Numbered from the stretch's first letter, positions 47,414 to 56,054 are shown. The stretch: 64,000 nt of DNA from Spirosoma sp. KCTC 42546 (GCF_006965485.1 NZ_CP041360.1:1922001-1986000); one strand, 5' to 3'. The notes: a model not told the origin generated them from the sequence alone. Made by a program: numbers and translations.

Positions 47414-47806
47414 ATGTTAACCGATAGCCGATTATATAGCGTTGTTTTCAATAAATGCCCACGTTGCCATGAGGGGGATTTCTTCGTTTCTAACAGCGCA
47501 TTTAGCAAAAATTTCGACAAAATGCATGAGCATTGTCCGCACTGTGGCGAAAACTTCATGCCCGAACCTGGTTTCTACTGGGCTTCCATGTTTGTAAGCT
47601 ATGCATTTTATACCATCTACACGCTGACTACCTTCTTCGTTTTTGTTCAATGGTTGCAAATCGACCTGAACTATTATTTGATCGGCTTGATACCAACGTT
47701 GATCCTGCTGACTCCCTATTTCTTCCGGATGGCCCGCCGGACATGGTTAACATTGTTTATTGCGCCGAAACCCCAGCATAAAGCAGAGATTCCCACACAG
47801 GGATAA
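47414..47806 (+). CDS. DUF983 family protein
   Basis: A 130-residue protein with two Cys pairs, CPRCHEGD (residues 15-18) and HCPHCGE (about 40-44), a zinc-ribbon-like head, then two membrane spans (about 58-80 and 85-105). The FVSNSAFSKNFDKMHEHCPHCGENF... layout is that of Bacteroidota DUF983 proteins. Function unknown. A strong terminator follows. Confidence 0.88.
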   Translation: MLTDSRLYSVVFNKCPRCHEGDFFVSNSAFSKNFDKMHEHCPHCGENFMPEPGFYWASMFVSYAFYTIYTLTTFFVFVQWLQIDLNYYLIGLIPTLILLTPYFFRMARRTWLTLFIAPKPQHKAEIPTQG

Positions 47807-47826
47807 TCGTATACGTCGTTTACAGC

Positions 47827-47879
47827 AAAATGTGCCTCCTAGTTACTCATAACACGTGAGTAACTAGGAGGCACATTTT
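47827..47879 (+). terminator. 23-bp perfect stem-loop terminator
   Basis: Arms 47827-47849 and 47857-47879 with a seven-base loop, the downstream arm ending in TTTT. Ends the DUF983 transcript. Confidence 0.85.
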
Positions 47880-47904
47880 CTTGCATACAGACTAAACTAA
47901 AGGT

Positions 47905-47940
47905 TTTACAATTCCTTTACAAGGTTTTACAGGCCTTTAC
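47905..47940 (+). promoter_or_regulatory. four phased TTTACA direct repeats (OmpR/PhoB-type site)
   Basis: TTTACA at 47905, 47916 and 47926, then TTTACT at 47936: spacings of 11, 10 and 10 bp, one helical turn each. Winged-helix regulators of the OmpR/PhoB class bind such tandem repeats. A -7 element TACATTTG follows at 47963-47970 with no -33 match, which fits activator dependence. A winged-helix regulator gene is two genes downstream. Confidence 0.6.
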
Positions 47941-47962
47941 TAGCTGGCCTTTAGTGGTAGTA

Positions 47963-47970
47963 TACATTTG
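47963..47970 (+). promoter_or_regulatory. candidate -7 element of small-secreted-protein operon
   Basis: TACATTTG matches TAnnTTTG, 28 bp before the start codon, with the repeat array immediately upstream. Confidence 0.5.
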
Positions 47971-47998
47971 TCTGATCACGAATTAAACACGAAAAATC

Positions 47999-48409
47999 AT
48001 GAGGCATGTAATTCAACTGGCTCTCCTCTTCTGGGGTTGCACCCTGGCCAATCTCTGTGTTGGTCAGCAGACGTTCAAGGATTGTGCAGCTGCTTTTGTT
48101 GACAGTAAAATGATCGTCAATGAATATACAACAAAAGGAACCTGTAGCTTACCTACTACTGCCACCGGTAAATTAACGGTAAACACAATCGTACTGTCGC
48201 CTACGGAAAGTAAAGCCGTTGACCGAATTGCGTTCAAAATTGCGATTCGCGACAAGGCTACCCAAACACTGGTACTTTTTTCGAAAGAAGAATTCAAGCA
48301 GGTGCCTGTTCAAAAAGTGCTGGCTAAATGTCGTAAGGGCGACCGTATTGTGTTGCTAACACTGGATGATTCGTATGCCTTACCGCATAACGAAATTCTG
48401 GTACAATGA
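47999..48409 (+). CDS. small secreted protein, unknown
   Basis: A 136-residue protein with a signal peptide (about 1-22, ending in CVGQQ). The mature part is beta-rich and ends with VQKVLAKCRKGDRIVLLTLD...HNEILVQ. The closing layout resembles that of the following gene (VLALARPGDDLVIEP...KRVIKL), so the two may share a small beta domain reminiscent of gliding-protein accessory domains. First gene after the phased repeats. Confidence 0.65.
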   Translation: MRHVIQLALLFWGCTLANLCVGQQTFKDCAAAFVDSKMIVNEYTTKGTCSLPTTATGKLTVNTIVLSPTESKAVDRIAFKIAIRDKATQTLVLFSKEEFKQVPVQKVLAKCRKGDRIVLLTLDDSYALPHNEILVQ

Positions 48410-48543
48410 AATGGAACGAGTGGTGTTGGTTACTTATAACCGACACGAATAGTAACCGACACGAATAGGTTTTAAGAAACCTCGCAACGGCAGGTTTGAG
48501 AACCTGATGCCACAAAAGTCAAACTTCACTCTTATACTTTACA
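48410..48543 (+). other. short spacer with direct repeat
   Basis: Two adjacent copies of AACCGACACGAATAG (near 48438 and 48453). No gene. Possibly a regulator half-site or a small tandem duplication. Confidence 0.4.
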
Positions 48544-49059
48544 TTGATGAACTGGAAACTATCTGTATTGAAAATTATTGCTCTGGTAGGATTGTTCCTA
48601 ACTATCCAGCCTGCACAGGCGAAAGTGAAAGCAGGGCGACTGACCCCTGTAGCTCACCGAGGTGAACCGGCAAAAAAAGTTAACTTTTATGGTAACCCAT
48701 TAACACTGAATGGAAAGCCGTTGAATTATAGTAGTTTTTCCATGTCAAGCCGCGGAATCTTGGCCGTTGTAGAAGGAGATCCTGAATCGAAAGATGCCAC
48801 AAAGGTTCCATTTCGGGTTTACCTCAAGCGGGCAGGAGCAGTTGTCACGCCGTATGGCTCAGATAATACCCAACCGGTATATTACGAAATTGAGATGGCT
48901 GCTGTGTTGGCATTGGCTCGCCCCGGAGATGACCTGGTTATTGAACCGACACGAAAACCGGATTTGGTGGCCAAACGCGTTATTAAATTGAGGCCACTCA
49001 ACACCTGTCTTCCGCCTAACTGGCTTTTTTTCTCTGTCAATGGGCTTCCTGGATGCTGA
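48544..49059 (+). CDS. small secreted protein, GldM-like domain possible
   Basis: A 171-residue protein with a signal peptide (about 1-26, ending in QAKVK). The mature part has FRVYLKRAG, then EIEMAAVLALARPGDDLVIEP, a pattern like the short beta domains of gliding/secretion-linked proteins. Its end resembles that of the preceding gene. The stop lies just before a 39-bp inverted repeat. Confidence 0.65.
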   Translation: MMNWKLSVLKIIALVGLFLTIQPAQAKVKAGRLTPVAHRGEPAKKVNFYGNPLTLNGKPLNYSSFSMSSRGILAVVEGDPESKDATKVPFRVYLKRAGAVVTPYGSDNTQPVYYEIEMAAVLALARPGDDLVIEPTRKPDLVAKRVIKLRPLNTCLPPNWLFFSVNGLPGC

Positions 49060-49070
49060 TTTTAGTAGCT

Positions 49071-49164
49071 TAAACACAGAGAAACAGAGTTTTAAACACA
49101 AAGAACACAAAGGATATTAAAATTCTGTGTTCTTTGTGTTTAAAACTCTGTTTCTCTGTGTTTA
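49071..49164. repeat. 39-bp perfect inverted repeat, CACAGAG family
   Basis: Arms 49071-49109 and 49126-49164 are exact reverse complements with a 16-nt loop; each arm contains ACACAGAGAAACAGAG and AACACAAAGAACACA. It separates the secreted protein from the regulator gene and ends 17 bases before the regulator ATG at 49182. Confidence 0.92.
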
Positions 49165-49181
49165 ACAAAACATACTTGATT

Positions 49182-50096
49182 ATGAAACAATGGACTGGGA
49201 TATTCGGGATGGGGAGCCTGGTGGTGATCGGGTTGCTTTGTACGCAATTTGCCTGGCTAACACCTGCTAAAACGGCAACTGATAGCCAGCGATTTCCCCA
49301 AAAAGTGAATTTGGCTCTTCGGCGTACAGTGCATCATCTGCTATTGAAATCAGGCGATTCTACGTCCCGGATTCAGCCTGTACAGCAACAGAATGCCCAG
49401 GTTTTCTCGATTCAGATTGATCATGCATTCGATTACGGTCAGTTGCCTGTCTTGTTGCAGGAATCTTTTAAGGTGCATGATATACAGGCTAATTACGACG
49501 TGGCCGTTTTGGACTGTGCCCAGGGTGAATTGCAACTGGGGTATAACTTTCGGGACCTGACCGAAAAGAATGAAGTTCCCTGCGGAGGACGAAATCAGCC
49601 ACCGGGATGCTACATCCTACAAGTCACCTTTGCAGCCCCCGAAGCGGCATCGTCGCCAATAACTGGCTGGTGGGTACTGGCATTGGGCGGGTTGCTAATG
49701 GGTCTTGGCTATGTCGCCTGGAAGCGGTCGAACCGGAGCAACGAGGTAGTTGAGATGCCTGATACGGCTCCCATAGAAACGGATCGGATCGTGCTTGGTA
49801 ATTCGAGTTTCGAGCCTGCCCGGCAGTTGCTGCATTCGGGGGAGCATCAGTATAATCTGACGTATCGTGAAGCGAAACTTCTCCAGTTTTTTATGGGTCA
49901 TCTCAATCAGGTTGTTGAGCGAGACCTCATTCTAAAGTCAGTTTGGGAAGACGAGGGGATTATTGTTGGGCGCAGTGTCGATGTATTTGTTTCTCGCTTA
50001 CGCAAAATGCTCCAGGATGATCCCAGTATTCGGATTGTGGCTGTACATGGGGTAGGGTATAAAGTAGAGGTTCAAAATTTGGTGAGGAATAGCTAG
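49182..50096 (+). CDS. membrane-anchored winged-helix transcriptional regulator
   Basis: An N-terminal signal-anchor (about residues 8-25), a periplasmic domain (about 30-170) with several Cys, a membrane span (about 180-200, WWVLALGGLLMGLGYVAW) and a cytoplasmic C-terminal OmpR/PhoB-type winged helix (LTYREAKLLQFFMGHLNQVV, VDVFVSRLRKML, VHGVGYKVEV). The order is opposite to ToxR/CadC, whose DNA-binding domain is N-terminal. The upstream frame to 49134 is translated repeat and is rejected. The phased repeats at 47905 are a possible binding site. Confidence 0.82.
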   Translation: MKQWTGIFGMGSLVVIGLLCTQFAWLTPAKTATDSQRFPQKVNLALRRTVHHLLLKSGDSTSRIQPVQQQNAQVFSIQIDHAFDYGQLPVLLQESFKVHDIQANYDVAVLDCAQGELQLGYNFRDLTEKNEVPCGGRNQPPGCYILQVTFAAPEAASSPITGWWVLALGGLLMGLGYVAWKRSNRSNEVVEMPDTAPIETDRIVLGNSSFEPARQLLHSGEHQYNLTYREAKLLQFFMGHLNQVVERDLILKSVWEDEGIIVGRSVDVFVSRLRKMLQDDPSIRIVAVHGVGYKVEVQNLVRNS

Positions 50097-50241
50097 TAAC
50101 AAAGTTTAAAATCGGCGTAACAAAATCATAAGTTAGTTTACTTTTTTAATTTACAAGTTATTGATAATCAATTTATTTGTAGCTGTTCTTTATTTATAAT
50201 TCGTTGAACAGTTACTGAAACATTTCCTAAAATACGTTCTG

Positions 50242-50249
50242 TAAGTTTG
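50242..50249 (+). promoter_or_regulatory. candidate -7 element of sugar operon
   Basis: TAAGTTTG fits TAnnTTTG, 42 bp before the transporter start; no good -33 match. Confidence 0.3.
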
Positions 50250-50290
50250 ACTCATGAATCGGATTTTAAATCGGTTCATGCTCGTCAGCC

Positions 50291-51616
50291 ATGAGTCAGA
50301 AACAGCGTATTTTCGTTTGGTCAATCACGGCCGCATTAGGCGGTTTTCTCTTCGGCTTCGATACCGCTGTAATCTCCGGTGTTGAGCAATCGCTTCAAGC
50401 CCTGTGGCGTCTGAATGTCTGGGAGCATGGCTTAACGGTTTCCATTGCCCTCATTGGTACGGTGATCGGTTCTATGCTGGGCGGTATTCCTGCCGAGAAA
50501 TGGGGCCGGAAGAAAACCCTCTTCTGGATTGCCATCCTCTATTTAGCGGCCTCAATCGGAACGGCACTGGCCACCCAATGGAGTATCTTTCTCGTCTTTC
50601 GTTTTCTGGGTGGTTTAGGCGTTGGCGCATCCTCCGTGGCCGCACCTATGTATATTACCGAAATCTCCCCGGCTAACTCTCGGGGACGCCTTGTAGCCTT
50701 GTTTCAGTTCAACGTTGTGCTGGGCATTCTGATCGCGTATCTGTCTAACTTCTTACTACAGGGCATAGGTGCTGATTCGTGGCGTTGGATGCTGGGTGTG
50801 CAGGCTGCACCCTCCCTAATTTTCCTGATTGCGGTACTAAACATACCCGAAAGTCCACGATGGCTGTTGCTCAAGCAAGGGAAAGTTGCCGAAGCCCTGC
50901 TGGTGCTGAATATGATTGATCCGACTACCGCTAACCAAACATTGGTAGCTATTCAACAAAGTAATCACCATACCGAAGGATCAACCCGCTTGTTTTCGGC
51001 CAGTCATAAAACGCCCATCATGCTGGCGGTACTATTTGCGGTATTCAATCAGGTATCGGGTATTAATGCTATCATCTATTACGCACCCCGAATTTTCGAA
51101 ATGACGGGTCTGGGCAAGAGTTCGGCTCTGTTGTCATCGGCAGGAGTTGGATTGGTCAACCTCATTTTTACGATGATTTCCATGAACCTGATTGACCGCT
51201 TTGGTCGGCGGACGCTCATGAAAATCGGGTCGATTGGGTTAATCGTAACCCTGGCTTTAGTGGCCAGAGCATTCTATGTAGAGGATTTCAGTGGTATGAC
51301 CGTGCCGCTCCTGTTGTTTGGCTACATCGCCTTTTTTGGGTTCTCGCAGGGAGCGGTTATCTGGGTGTTTATCTCTGAAATCTTCCCGAATGAAGTACGT
51401 GCCAGCGGTCAATCGTTGGGCAGTTTTACCCACTGGCTGATGGCCGCCATCATCACGTTTACGTTCCCCTACTTTGCTGAACACGTTGGCGGGGGCAACA
51501 CCTTCCTGTTTTTTACGACCATGATGGTGTTACAACTTGTGTTTGTATTGCGGTTGATGCCCGAGACCAAAGGCACCAGCTTAGAGCAGATCGAAAAATC
51601 ATTCGTTGTCCATTAA
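50291..51616 (+). CDS. MFS sugar transporter (sugar porter family)
   Basis: A 441-residue protein with twelve hydrophobic spans. It has the sugar porter marks GFLFGFDTAVISG, GRKKT, PAMYITE-like PMYITEISPANSRG, PESPRWLL, QVSGINAIIYYAP and a C-terminal PETKGTSLEQIE. It probably imports fructose or a related hexose by proton symport: fructokinase starts 11 bp downstream. Selectivity cannot be read from sequence. Confidence 0.88.
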   Translation: MSQKQRIFVWSITAALGGFLFGFDTAVISGVEQSLQALWRLNVWEHGLTVSIALIGTVIGSMLGGIPAEKWGRKKTLFWIAILYLAASIGTALATQWSIFLVFRFLGGLGVGASSVAAPMYITEISPANSRGRLVALFQFNVVLGILIAYLSNFLLQGIGADSWRWMLGVQAAPSLIFLIAVLNIPESPRWLLLKQGKVAEALLVLNMIDPTTANQTLVAIQQSNHHTEGSTRLFSASHKTPIMLAVLFAVFNQVSGINAIIYYAPRIFEMTGLGKSSALLSSAGVGLVNLIFTMISMNLIDRFGRRTLMKIGSIGLIVTLALVARAFYVEDFSGMTVPLLLFGYIAFFGFSQGAVIWVFISEIFPNEVRASGQSLGSFTHWLMAAIITFTFPYFAEHVGGGNTFLFFTTMMVLQLVFVLRLMPETKGTSLEQIEKSFVVH

Positions 51617-51627
51617 CCGTCTCAGCC

Positions 51628-52521
51628 ATGACATCAACAACTATTATCTGTTTCGGTGAAATTCTTTGGGATGTATTGCCAACCTGTAAACAGGCAGGTG
51701 GCGCGCCCCTGAATGTGGCTGTTCTGCTGCGGAATTTCGGATTGAATGCCCAGCTCATTAGTCGGGTAGGAAATGATCCACTTGGCCGCGAATTACTGGA
51801 GTTTCTGCGGGAAAAGCACCTGCCAACGGCCTACGTTCAATTAGGTGCTACCCACCTGACGGGCATTGCCAAAGCTAATTTGACCAATCGTAACGAGGTT
51901 GTTTATAAGATTCTGCAACCGGTAGCTTGGGACCATATCGAGTACGATGCGTCATTGGCTCCACTGTATCAGAAGTCGGTACTGGTGTATGGTAGTTTGG
52001 CCGCCCGAAGTCAGACCTCCCGAGCTACGCTGCATCAGCTCCTCGATCAGGCTGCGTTAACCGTATTCGACGTGAACCTGCGGGCTCCGCACTACACGCC
52101 GTTAGAGGTTACCTATCTGCTACAAAAAGCGGATATTCTGAAAATCAACTACAACGAACTGACTGAAATTGCTGGCTGGTATACCTCGCGACTGTCTGAA
52201 CGTGACGCGATGCATTTCCTGCGGGATCGGTTCAAGCTAAAGACCGTATGTGTAACGCGGGGCTCTGCGGGGGCAATCATGCTCAACAGTGATGGCTTTA
52301 CCGAACATCCGGGTTTCCGTGTTCCTGTAGAAGATACCATTGGGAGTGGAGACGCCTTTCTGGCTGCTTTTCTATACAAAACCCTGCAGGGCGAAAGCCC
52401 AATGAAAACACTTGAGTTCGCCTGTGCTGCGGGCGCTTATGTAGCAACCCAGCGTGGCGCAACGCCCATTATTTCGGAACAGTTAATCCGAAGGAAAATT
52501 CGACGGGTCGAGTTACTATGA
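51628..52521 (+). CDS. PfkB-family carbohydrate kinase, probable fructokinase
   Basis: A 297-residue ribokinase/PfkB-type kinase. CFGEILWDVLP at the N terminus, DVNLRAPHY near residue 150, and the C-terminal signature DTIGSGDAFLAAFL with catalytic Asp at GSGDAF. Such proteins next to a hexose transporter are usually fructokinases making fructose 6-phosphate, consistent with the neighbouring sugar-alcohol-dehydrogenase-like fragment. A terminator follows before the convergent gene. Confidence 0.82.
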   Translation: MTSTTIICFGEILWDVLPTCKQAGGAPLNVAVLLRNFGLNAQLISRVGNDPLGRELLEFLREKHLPTAYVQLGATHLTGIAKANLTNRNEVVYKILQPVAWDHIEYDASLAPLYQKSVLVYGSLAARSQTSRATLHQLLDQAALTVFDVNLRAPHYTPLEVTYLLQKADILKINYNELTEIAGWYTSRLSERDAMHFLRDRFKLKTVCVTRGSAGAIMLNSDGFTEHPGFRVPVEDTIGSGDAFLAAFLYKTLQGESPMKTLEFACAAGAYVATQRGATPIISEQLIRRKIRRVELL

Positions 52522-52775
52522 GCCAGGAGTCAATGACAACAAATGTAACCGCTTATCACTGCTGGACGATTGAGGAGTATGGGATGGTGATGGGTAAATG
52601 ACACCTAATTTAGGTTGGTAATACGGTTTATCGTGGGGGGCGGTCCTAGTGCGGCTGACTCCCCACCATAGCTCTCCTTAGCAACTATAAAGAACATTTA
52701 TACTTACCTATGATGAACGTGGAAAATACCGAACCAGGCTTCTGGTCTTAGAGGAATCTCAGTTCGGGAGTAGTG

Positions 52776-52814
52776 AAAAATCGGTGTCGAGCGATCTCAA
52801 CACCGATTTTTTTT
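52776..52814. terminator. bidirectional terminator between fructokinase and MDH-like gene
   Basis: AAAAATCGGTGT (52776-52787) pairs with ACACCGATTTTT (52800-52811) with T runs on both strands, between convergent genes. Confidence 0.85.
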
Positions 52815-52823
52815 CAGTCCTTA

Positions 52824-53444
52824 TTACATGGCCAGGCGGTTATAGGCCATCTGCTTGAGCAGAAAGACGACCCCGTATTTGGCAATCTGAGTTCGGTAGG
52901 ATTTGTACATCGCCACAAAATGAGAATAGGTATGCAGGCGAGCCGTAGCCATAGTGGAAATTTCCAGGAGCGCCACTACATCCTCACTATTCACTTTTGC
53001 CCAGTCGTGCTGATGCAGGTGGGTATCGTTGGGCTCATATGAAGCCCCTGTATCATCCGTGTTGGCAGACAGGTAATGTCCATAGGCCGCCAGTAAAAAG
53101 GCCATGCGTTGAATATCTCTGTTTTGATCCAGTAGATCACATAACGTAGGCAGAATTAGGGAAGGCAATTTCGACGCGCCATCGAAACATACGTTAATTA
53201 ACGGGTCACTCAGCGTTGGGGTCGAAAACCGACCGCGCCACTGGCTCCTGGCATCGTGCTGAGATGGCGATTCTTCGGACTCTACGAACGGCATAACATC
53301 CTGTTCGATAAACGTAGTAAGGTAGTTGCTGAATAGGTGATCATTCAGCGCTTCATCTACGGTTCGATAACCCGCCAGAAATGCCGGATAGGCCAGCATC
53401 ATCGGTAAGGCATTGAAAACTTCCTGACTGTTGTTGGTTTGCAT
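52824..53444 (-). CDS. stand-alone C-terminal domain of mannitol dehydrogenase/tagaturonate reductase family
   Basis: A 206-residue protein aligning with the C-terminal helical domain of the mannitol dehydrogenase/altronate oxidoreductase family: VFNALPMMLAYPAFLAGYRT aligns with the LLNGPHTVLSPVAYLAG-type segment, and FSTPTLSDPLINVCFDGASKLP matches the conserved RFxNPxxxDxLxxIxxDGSxKxP region. The N-terminal Rossmann NAD domain is absent. Of the K-x4-N-x2-H catalytic set only the Asn remains; K is Ser and H is Pro. It is probably a degraded or repurposed enzyme. It lies opposite a fructokinase. Confidence 0.7.
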   Translation of the reverse strand: MQTNNSQEVFNALPMMLAYPAFLAGYRTVDEALNDHLFSNYLTTFIEQDVMPFVESEESPSQHDARSQWRGRFSTPTLSDPLINVCFDGASKLPSLILPTLCDLLDQNRDIQRMAFLLAAYGHYLSANTDDTGASYEPNDTHLHQHDWAKVNSEDVVALLEISTMATARLHTYSHFVAMYKSYRTQIAKYGVVFLLKQMAYNRLAM

Positions 53445-53483
53445 GATGAATGGGTGTTTTATAGCTTCTTTGTGAAATAGCGA

Positions 53484-53813
53484 TTAAACGAGTTCGGCCA
53501 GATCGGGCTGGAGTAGCTGGGAAATAGAGTTAGTGTGCCCGTGATTGACTTCGTCATGGTGACGTAAGGTTTGGGCAATTTGAATGATCTGATCGCCTAA
53601 TTTCCCCTGCTTTTCAATACTGGCTTTGTTGTATTGATTCTGCCGGATTGGCTCCCAAAAGAAGAGTTCGGTTTTTGCATCATAGATGCCGATGGGTTTG
53701 TAGCTTTCCTGGGTAAGCAACTGCGCTAATAAGGCATCTGCTTCTTCATGAGTGGCACAGTACGTATGGTGATACTGCTTTCGAAGCAGATAAATGACTG
53801 AGAAACGGTTCAT
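53484..53813 (-). CDS. small protein of unknown function
   Basis: A 109-residue protein (MNRFSVIYLL...). The N-terminal part has RKQYHHTYC and a C-terminal His-rich LRHHDEVNHGH stretch. An upstream ATG at 53855 is possible, adding 14 basic residues. Together with the dehydrogenase-domain gene 40 bp downstream it may form a small operon. No family recognised. Confidence 0.55.
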   Translation of the reverse strand: MNRFSVIYLLRKQYHHTYCATHEEADALLAQLLTQESYKPIGIYDAKTELFFWEPIRQNQYNKASIEKQGKLGDQIIQIAQTLRHHDEVNHGHTNSISQLLQPDLAELV

Positions 53814-54143
53814 GTGTTGTGAAGTTTGTTTGTAACGGCGCCTGTTGAACGACAAGTTCTGCGCAAGCAGTCGGCTGACAGCAAGTTGACTAAAATGCCG
53901 ACTGTACTAAGCCCCGGCGGGAGCCGTGGGTACTGGGTTGATCGTCAATTGCACAGACGGATCTTTTTTATCTGTTACTGCGCGTTGACAGGTACTTAAA
54001 GGAACGGAAGGCCTTGTATTTTTTCCAGGCATTCCAGTACCTATTACTAAAACAAGCCAAAGGTTAACTACCCTATTGGTTCCCTAGGCATCAAAAGACG
54101 AAAGGGCTAGAGGGCGTCTCTGCCAGTACTATTATTCGCCTGA

Positions 54144-54398
54144 CTAGAAAAAGTACAACTATCGATCCATAGGTCTTTAGCGTTTATTCCATTTTTCAGG
54201 ATGTATAATAAGTTCATGACTTCTGTAAGTTATTTATAATCAATCTTAAATAAACAACTACGAATTCGGTAACTTTTCAACTAAATAACTGAATAGCTAA
54301 TGGGAATGGTTTAGTAATAGTGGTAAAGTACAATAACTGCCCTTTATTTTTCAGTGAAAAAAAGAATTGTACAAGCAATTCTTTATGAAATAATATGG
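54144..54398. repeat. diverged noncoding repeat, copy B
   Basis: End-to-end partner of the element at 10000-10253, nearly equal in length. The right end holds AAGAATTG-TACAAG-CAATTCTT, an eight-base stem with six-base loop. The interval 53814-54651 has no convincing gene; besides this repeat it has a TCACGTTC/GAACGTGA stem (54571-54593). Confidence 0.6.
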
Positions 54399-54570
54399 TT
54401 TCACACACTGAACTTTTGGAGGAAGCCATTTGCCGGATAGGAATAATTATAAAAAATAGTGCAAATAGTTAGTTTTGTTCTTTCGCCACTACCTGAGAAA
54501 TACAGATTCACTCCTCAAACTCAGAGAGTGTAAAACTTCTAGGTATATAGACTGTGTTCATGAAGAAGTG

Positions 54571-54593
54571 TCACGTTCAGGACAGGAACGTGA
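54571..54593. repeat. 8-bp stem-loop upstream of aldo/keto reductase
   Basis: TCACGTTC (54571-54578) and GAACGTGA (54586-54593) around AGGACAG, 58 bp before the start. Could be an operator or an RNA hairpin. Confidence 0.5.
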
Positions 54594-54651
54594 TCGTCTT
54601 GAAAAGCACCATAATCCTATTCGTGAAATACAGTAGAATCAGTTATTACCT

Positions 54652-55689
54652 ATGGAATACAGACAATTAGGCGCATCGGGATTGCAGGTTCCGGTATTGA
54701 GTTTTGGTACAGCCACATTTGGCGGTGGCAACGACTTTTTTAAAGCCTGGGGTACCACCCAGGTAGACGAAGCTACTCGTTTGGTCAATCTCTGCCTGGA
54801 TGCTGGGGTCAACCTGTTTGATACGGCCGATGTATATTCGGATGGCCTTTCGGAGGAGATCCTGGGGAAAGCCTTAACGGGCCTGCGCGATAAAGTGCTG
54901 ATTTCGACCAAGGCTACCTTCACCTTCGGCAAAGGCCCCAACAATCAGGGATCGTCGCGCCTGCATTTGCTGAAACAATGCGAGAGCAGTCTCAAGCGCC
55001 TGAAAACAGATTACATCGACATTTATCACATGCATGGTTTCGATGGGGTCACGCCCGTGGAAGAAACCTTGCGTACGCTGGACGATCTGGTGCAGAGTGG
55101 CAAAGTACGGTACATTGCCTGCTCCAATTATTCGGGCTGGCATCTGATGAAGTCGCTGGCTGTTTCTGAAAAATATGGCTGGAATCGCTACGTTGGGCAT
55201 CAGGTATATTACTCCCTGGTAAACCGCGAATATGAATGGGAACTGATGCCATTGGGTATTGACCAGAAGGTTGGCGGGATTATCTGGAGTCCGTTAGCCG
55301 CTGGTCGATTGGGTGGTAAATACCGTCGTAATCAACCCGTACCACCCGATAGCCGGGTAGCGCAGGGGGGGAGTCCCGTGCCGGCATTTGCCATTCCCGA
55401 TGAGCTGTTTTATGGCATTATTGATGTGCTGGATGAACTGGCGGTCGAAACAGGGAAAACGGTTGCCCAGATTGCTCTTAATTGGCTATTACAACGCCCA
55501 ACCGTATCGACCCTTGTCATTGGGGCACGGAACGAAGAGCAGTTGAAGCAAAACCTTGCGGCTGTCGGCTGGAACCTGACTATCGAGCAGGTGAAACGAT
55601 TAGATGCTGCCAGTGAGGTGCCGACTATCTATCCCTACTGGCATCAACGGCAAAACCTGACGCTGAACCCTCCCCCTAAATTTTACTAA
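54652..55689 (+). CDS. aldo/keto reductase
   Basis: A 345-residue TIM-barrel oxidoreductase. The N terminus MEYRQLGASGLQVPVLSFGT is classic for the family. The tetrad is visible: Asp and Tyr in FDTADVYSDG, Lys in LISTKATF and His in IYHMHGFD. NAD(P)H motif regions VIGARNEEQLKQNL near the C terminus. Substrate unknown. A VOC-family gene starts 8 bp downstream, so the two form an operon. Confidence 0.9.
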   Translation: MEYRQLGASGLQVPVLSFGTATFGGGNDFFKAWGTTQVDEATRLVNLCLDAGVNLFDTADVYSDGLSEEILGKALTGLRDKVLISTKATFTFGKGPNNQGSSRLHLLKQCESSLKRLKTDYIDIYHMHGFDGVTPVEETLRTLDDLVQSGKVRYIACSNYSGWHLMKSLAVSEKYGWNRYVGHQVYYSLVNREYEWELMPLGIDQKVGGIIWSPLAAGRLGGKYRRNQPVPPDSRVAQGGSPVPAFAIPDELFYGIIDVLDELAVETGKTVAQIALNWLLQRPTVSTLVIGARNEEQLKQNLAAVGWNLTIEQVKRLDAASEVPTIYPYWHQRQNLTLNPPPKFY

Positions 55690-55697
55690 GCCGTAAG

Positions 55698-56054
55698 ATG
55701 ATACAATTCGTACGTTTAGACCATGTGCTGATGTGCATCCCTGAAGGAGCAACGGCTCAGGCGCGGGAATTTTACCGGGATGTATTGGGCCTGACCGAAA
55801 TTCCGGGTAATCACCCTAGTGGCGCCATCTGGTTTCAGATCGCCGATATCCAGTTGCACCTTCGCGAAGAGGCTGGTGATAGCTATTCCAAACGGCACCC
55901 GGCCTTTGAAGTCGCCAACCTCGACGAAGCCAAACAGGAGCTGGCGGCTAAAGGCCTAGCCATTGAGTACTCATCCGATATTGACGGTCGTGAACGGTTC
56001 TTCTTCCGCGATCCGTTTGATAACCGGATTGAGTTTTTGCAATTTGTTGATTGA
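55698..56054 (+). CDS. VOC superfamily protein (glyoxalase/dioxygenase-like)
   Basis: A 118-residue single-domain VOC protein with two beta-alpha-beta-beta-beta modules: VRLDHVLMCIPEGATAQARE, FYRDVLGLTE, IADIQLHL, then RFFFRDPFDNRIEFLQF. His and Glu ligands typical of the metal site are present (DH near the start, E at the end). It may act on a reactive aldehyde or be a resistance-type binding protein. Co-transcribed with the aldo/keto reductase. Confidence 0.85.
   Translation: MIQFVRLDHVLMCIPEGATAQAREFYRDVLGLTEIPGNHPSGAIWFQIADIQLHLREEAGDSYSKRHPAFEVANLDEAKQELAAKGLAIEYSSDIDGRERFFFRDPFDNRIEFLQFVD

Noticed and set aside
52518..52601. 27-residue frame overlapping the fructokinase stop
   Set aside because: ATGA overlap is suggestive, but it is very short with no recognisable domain.
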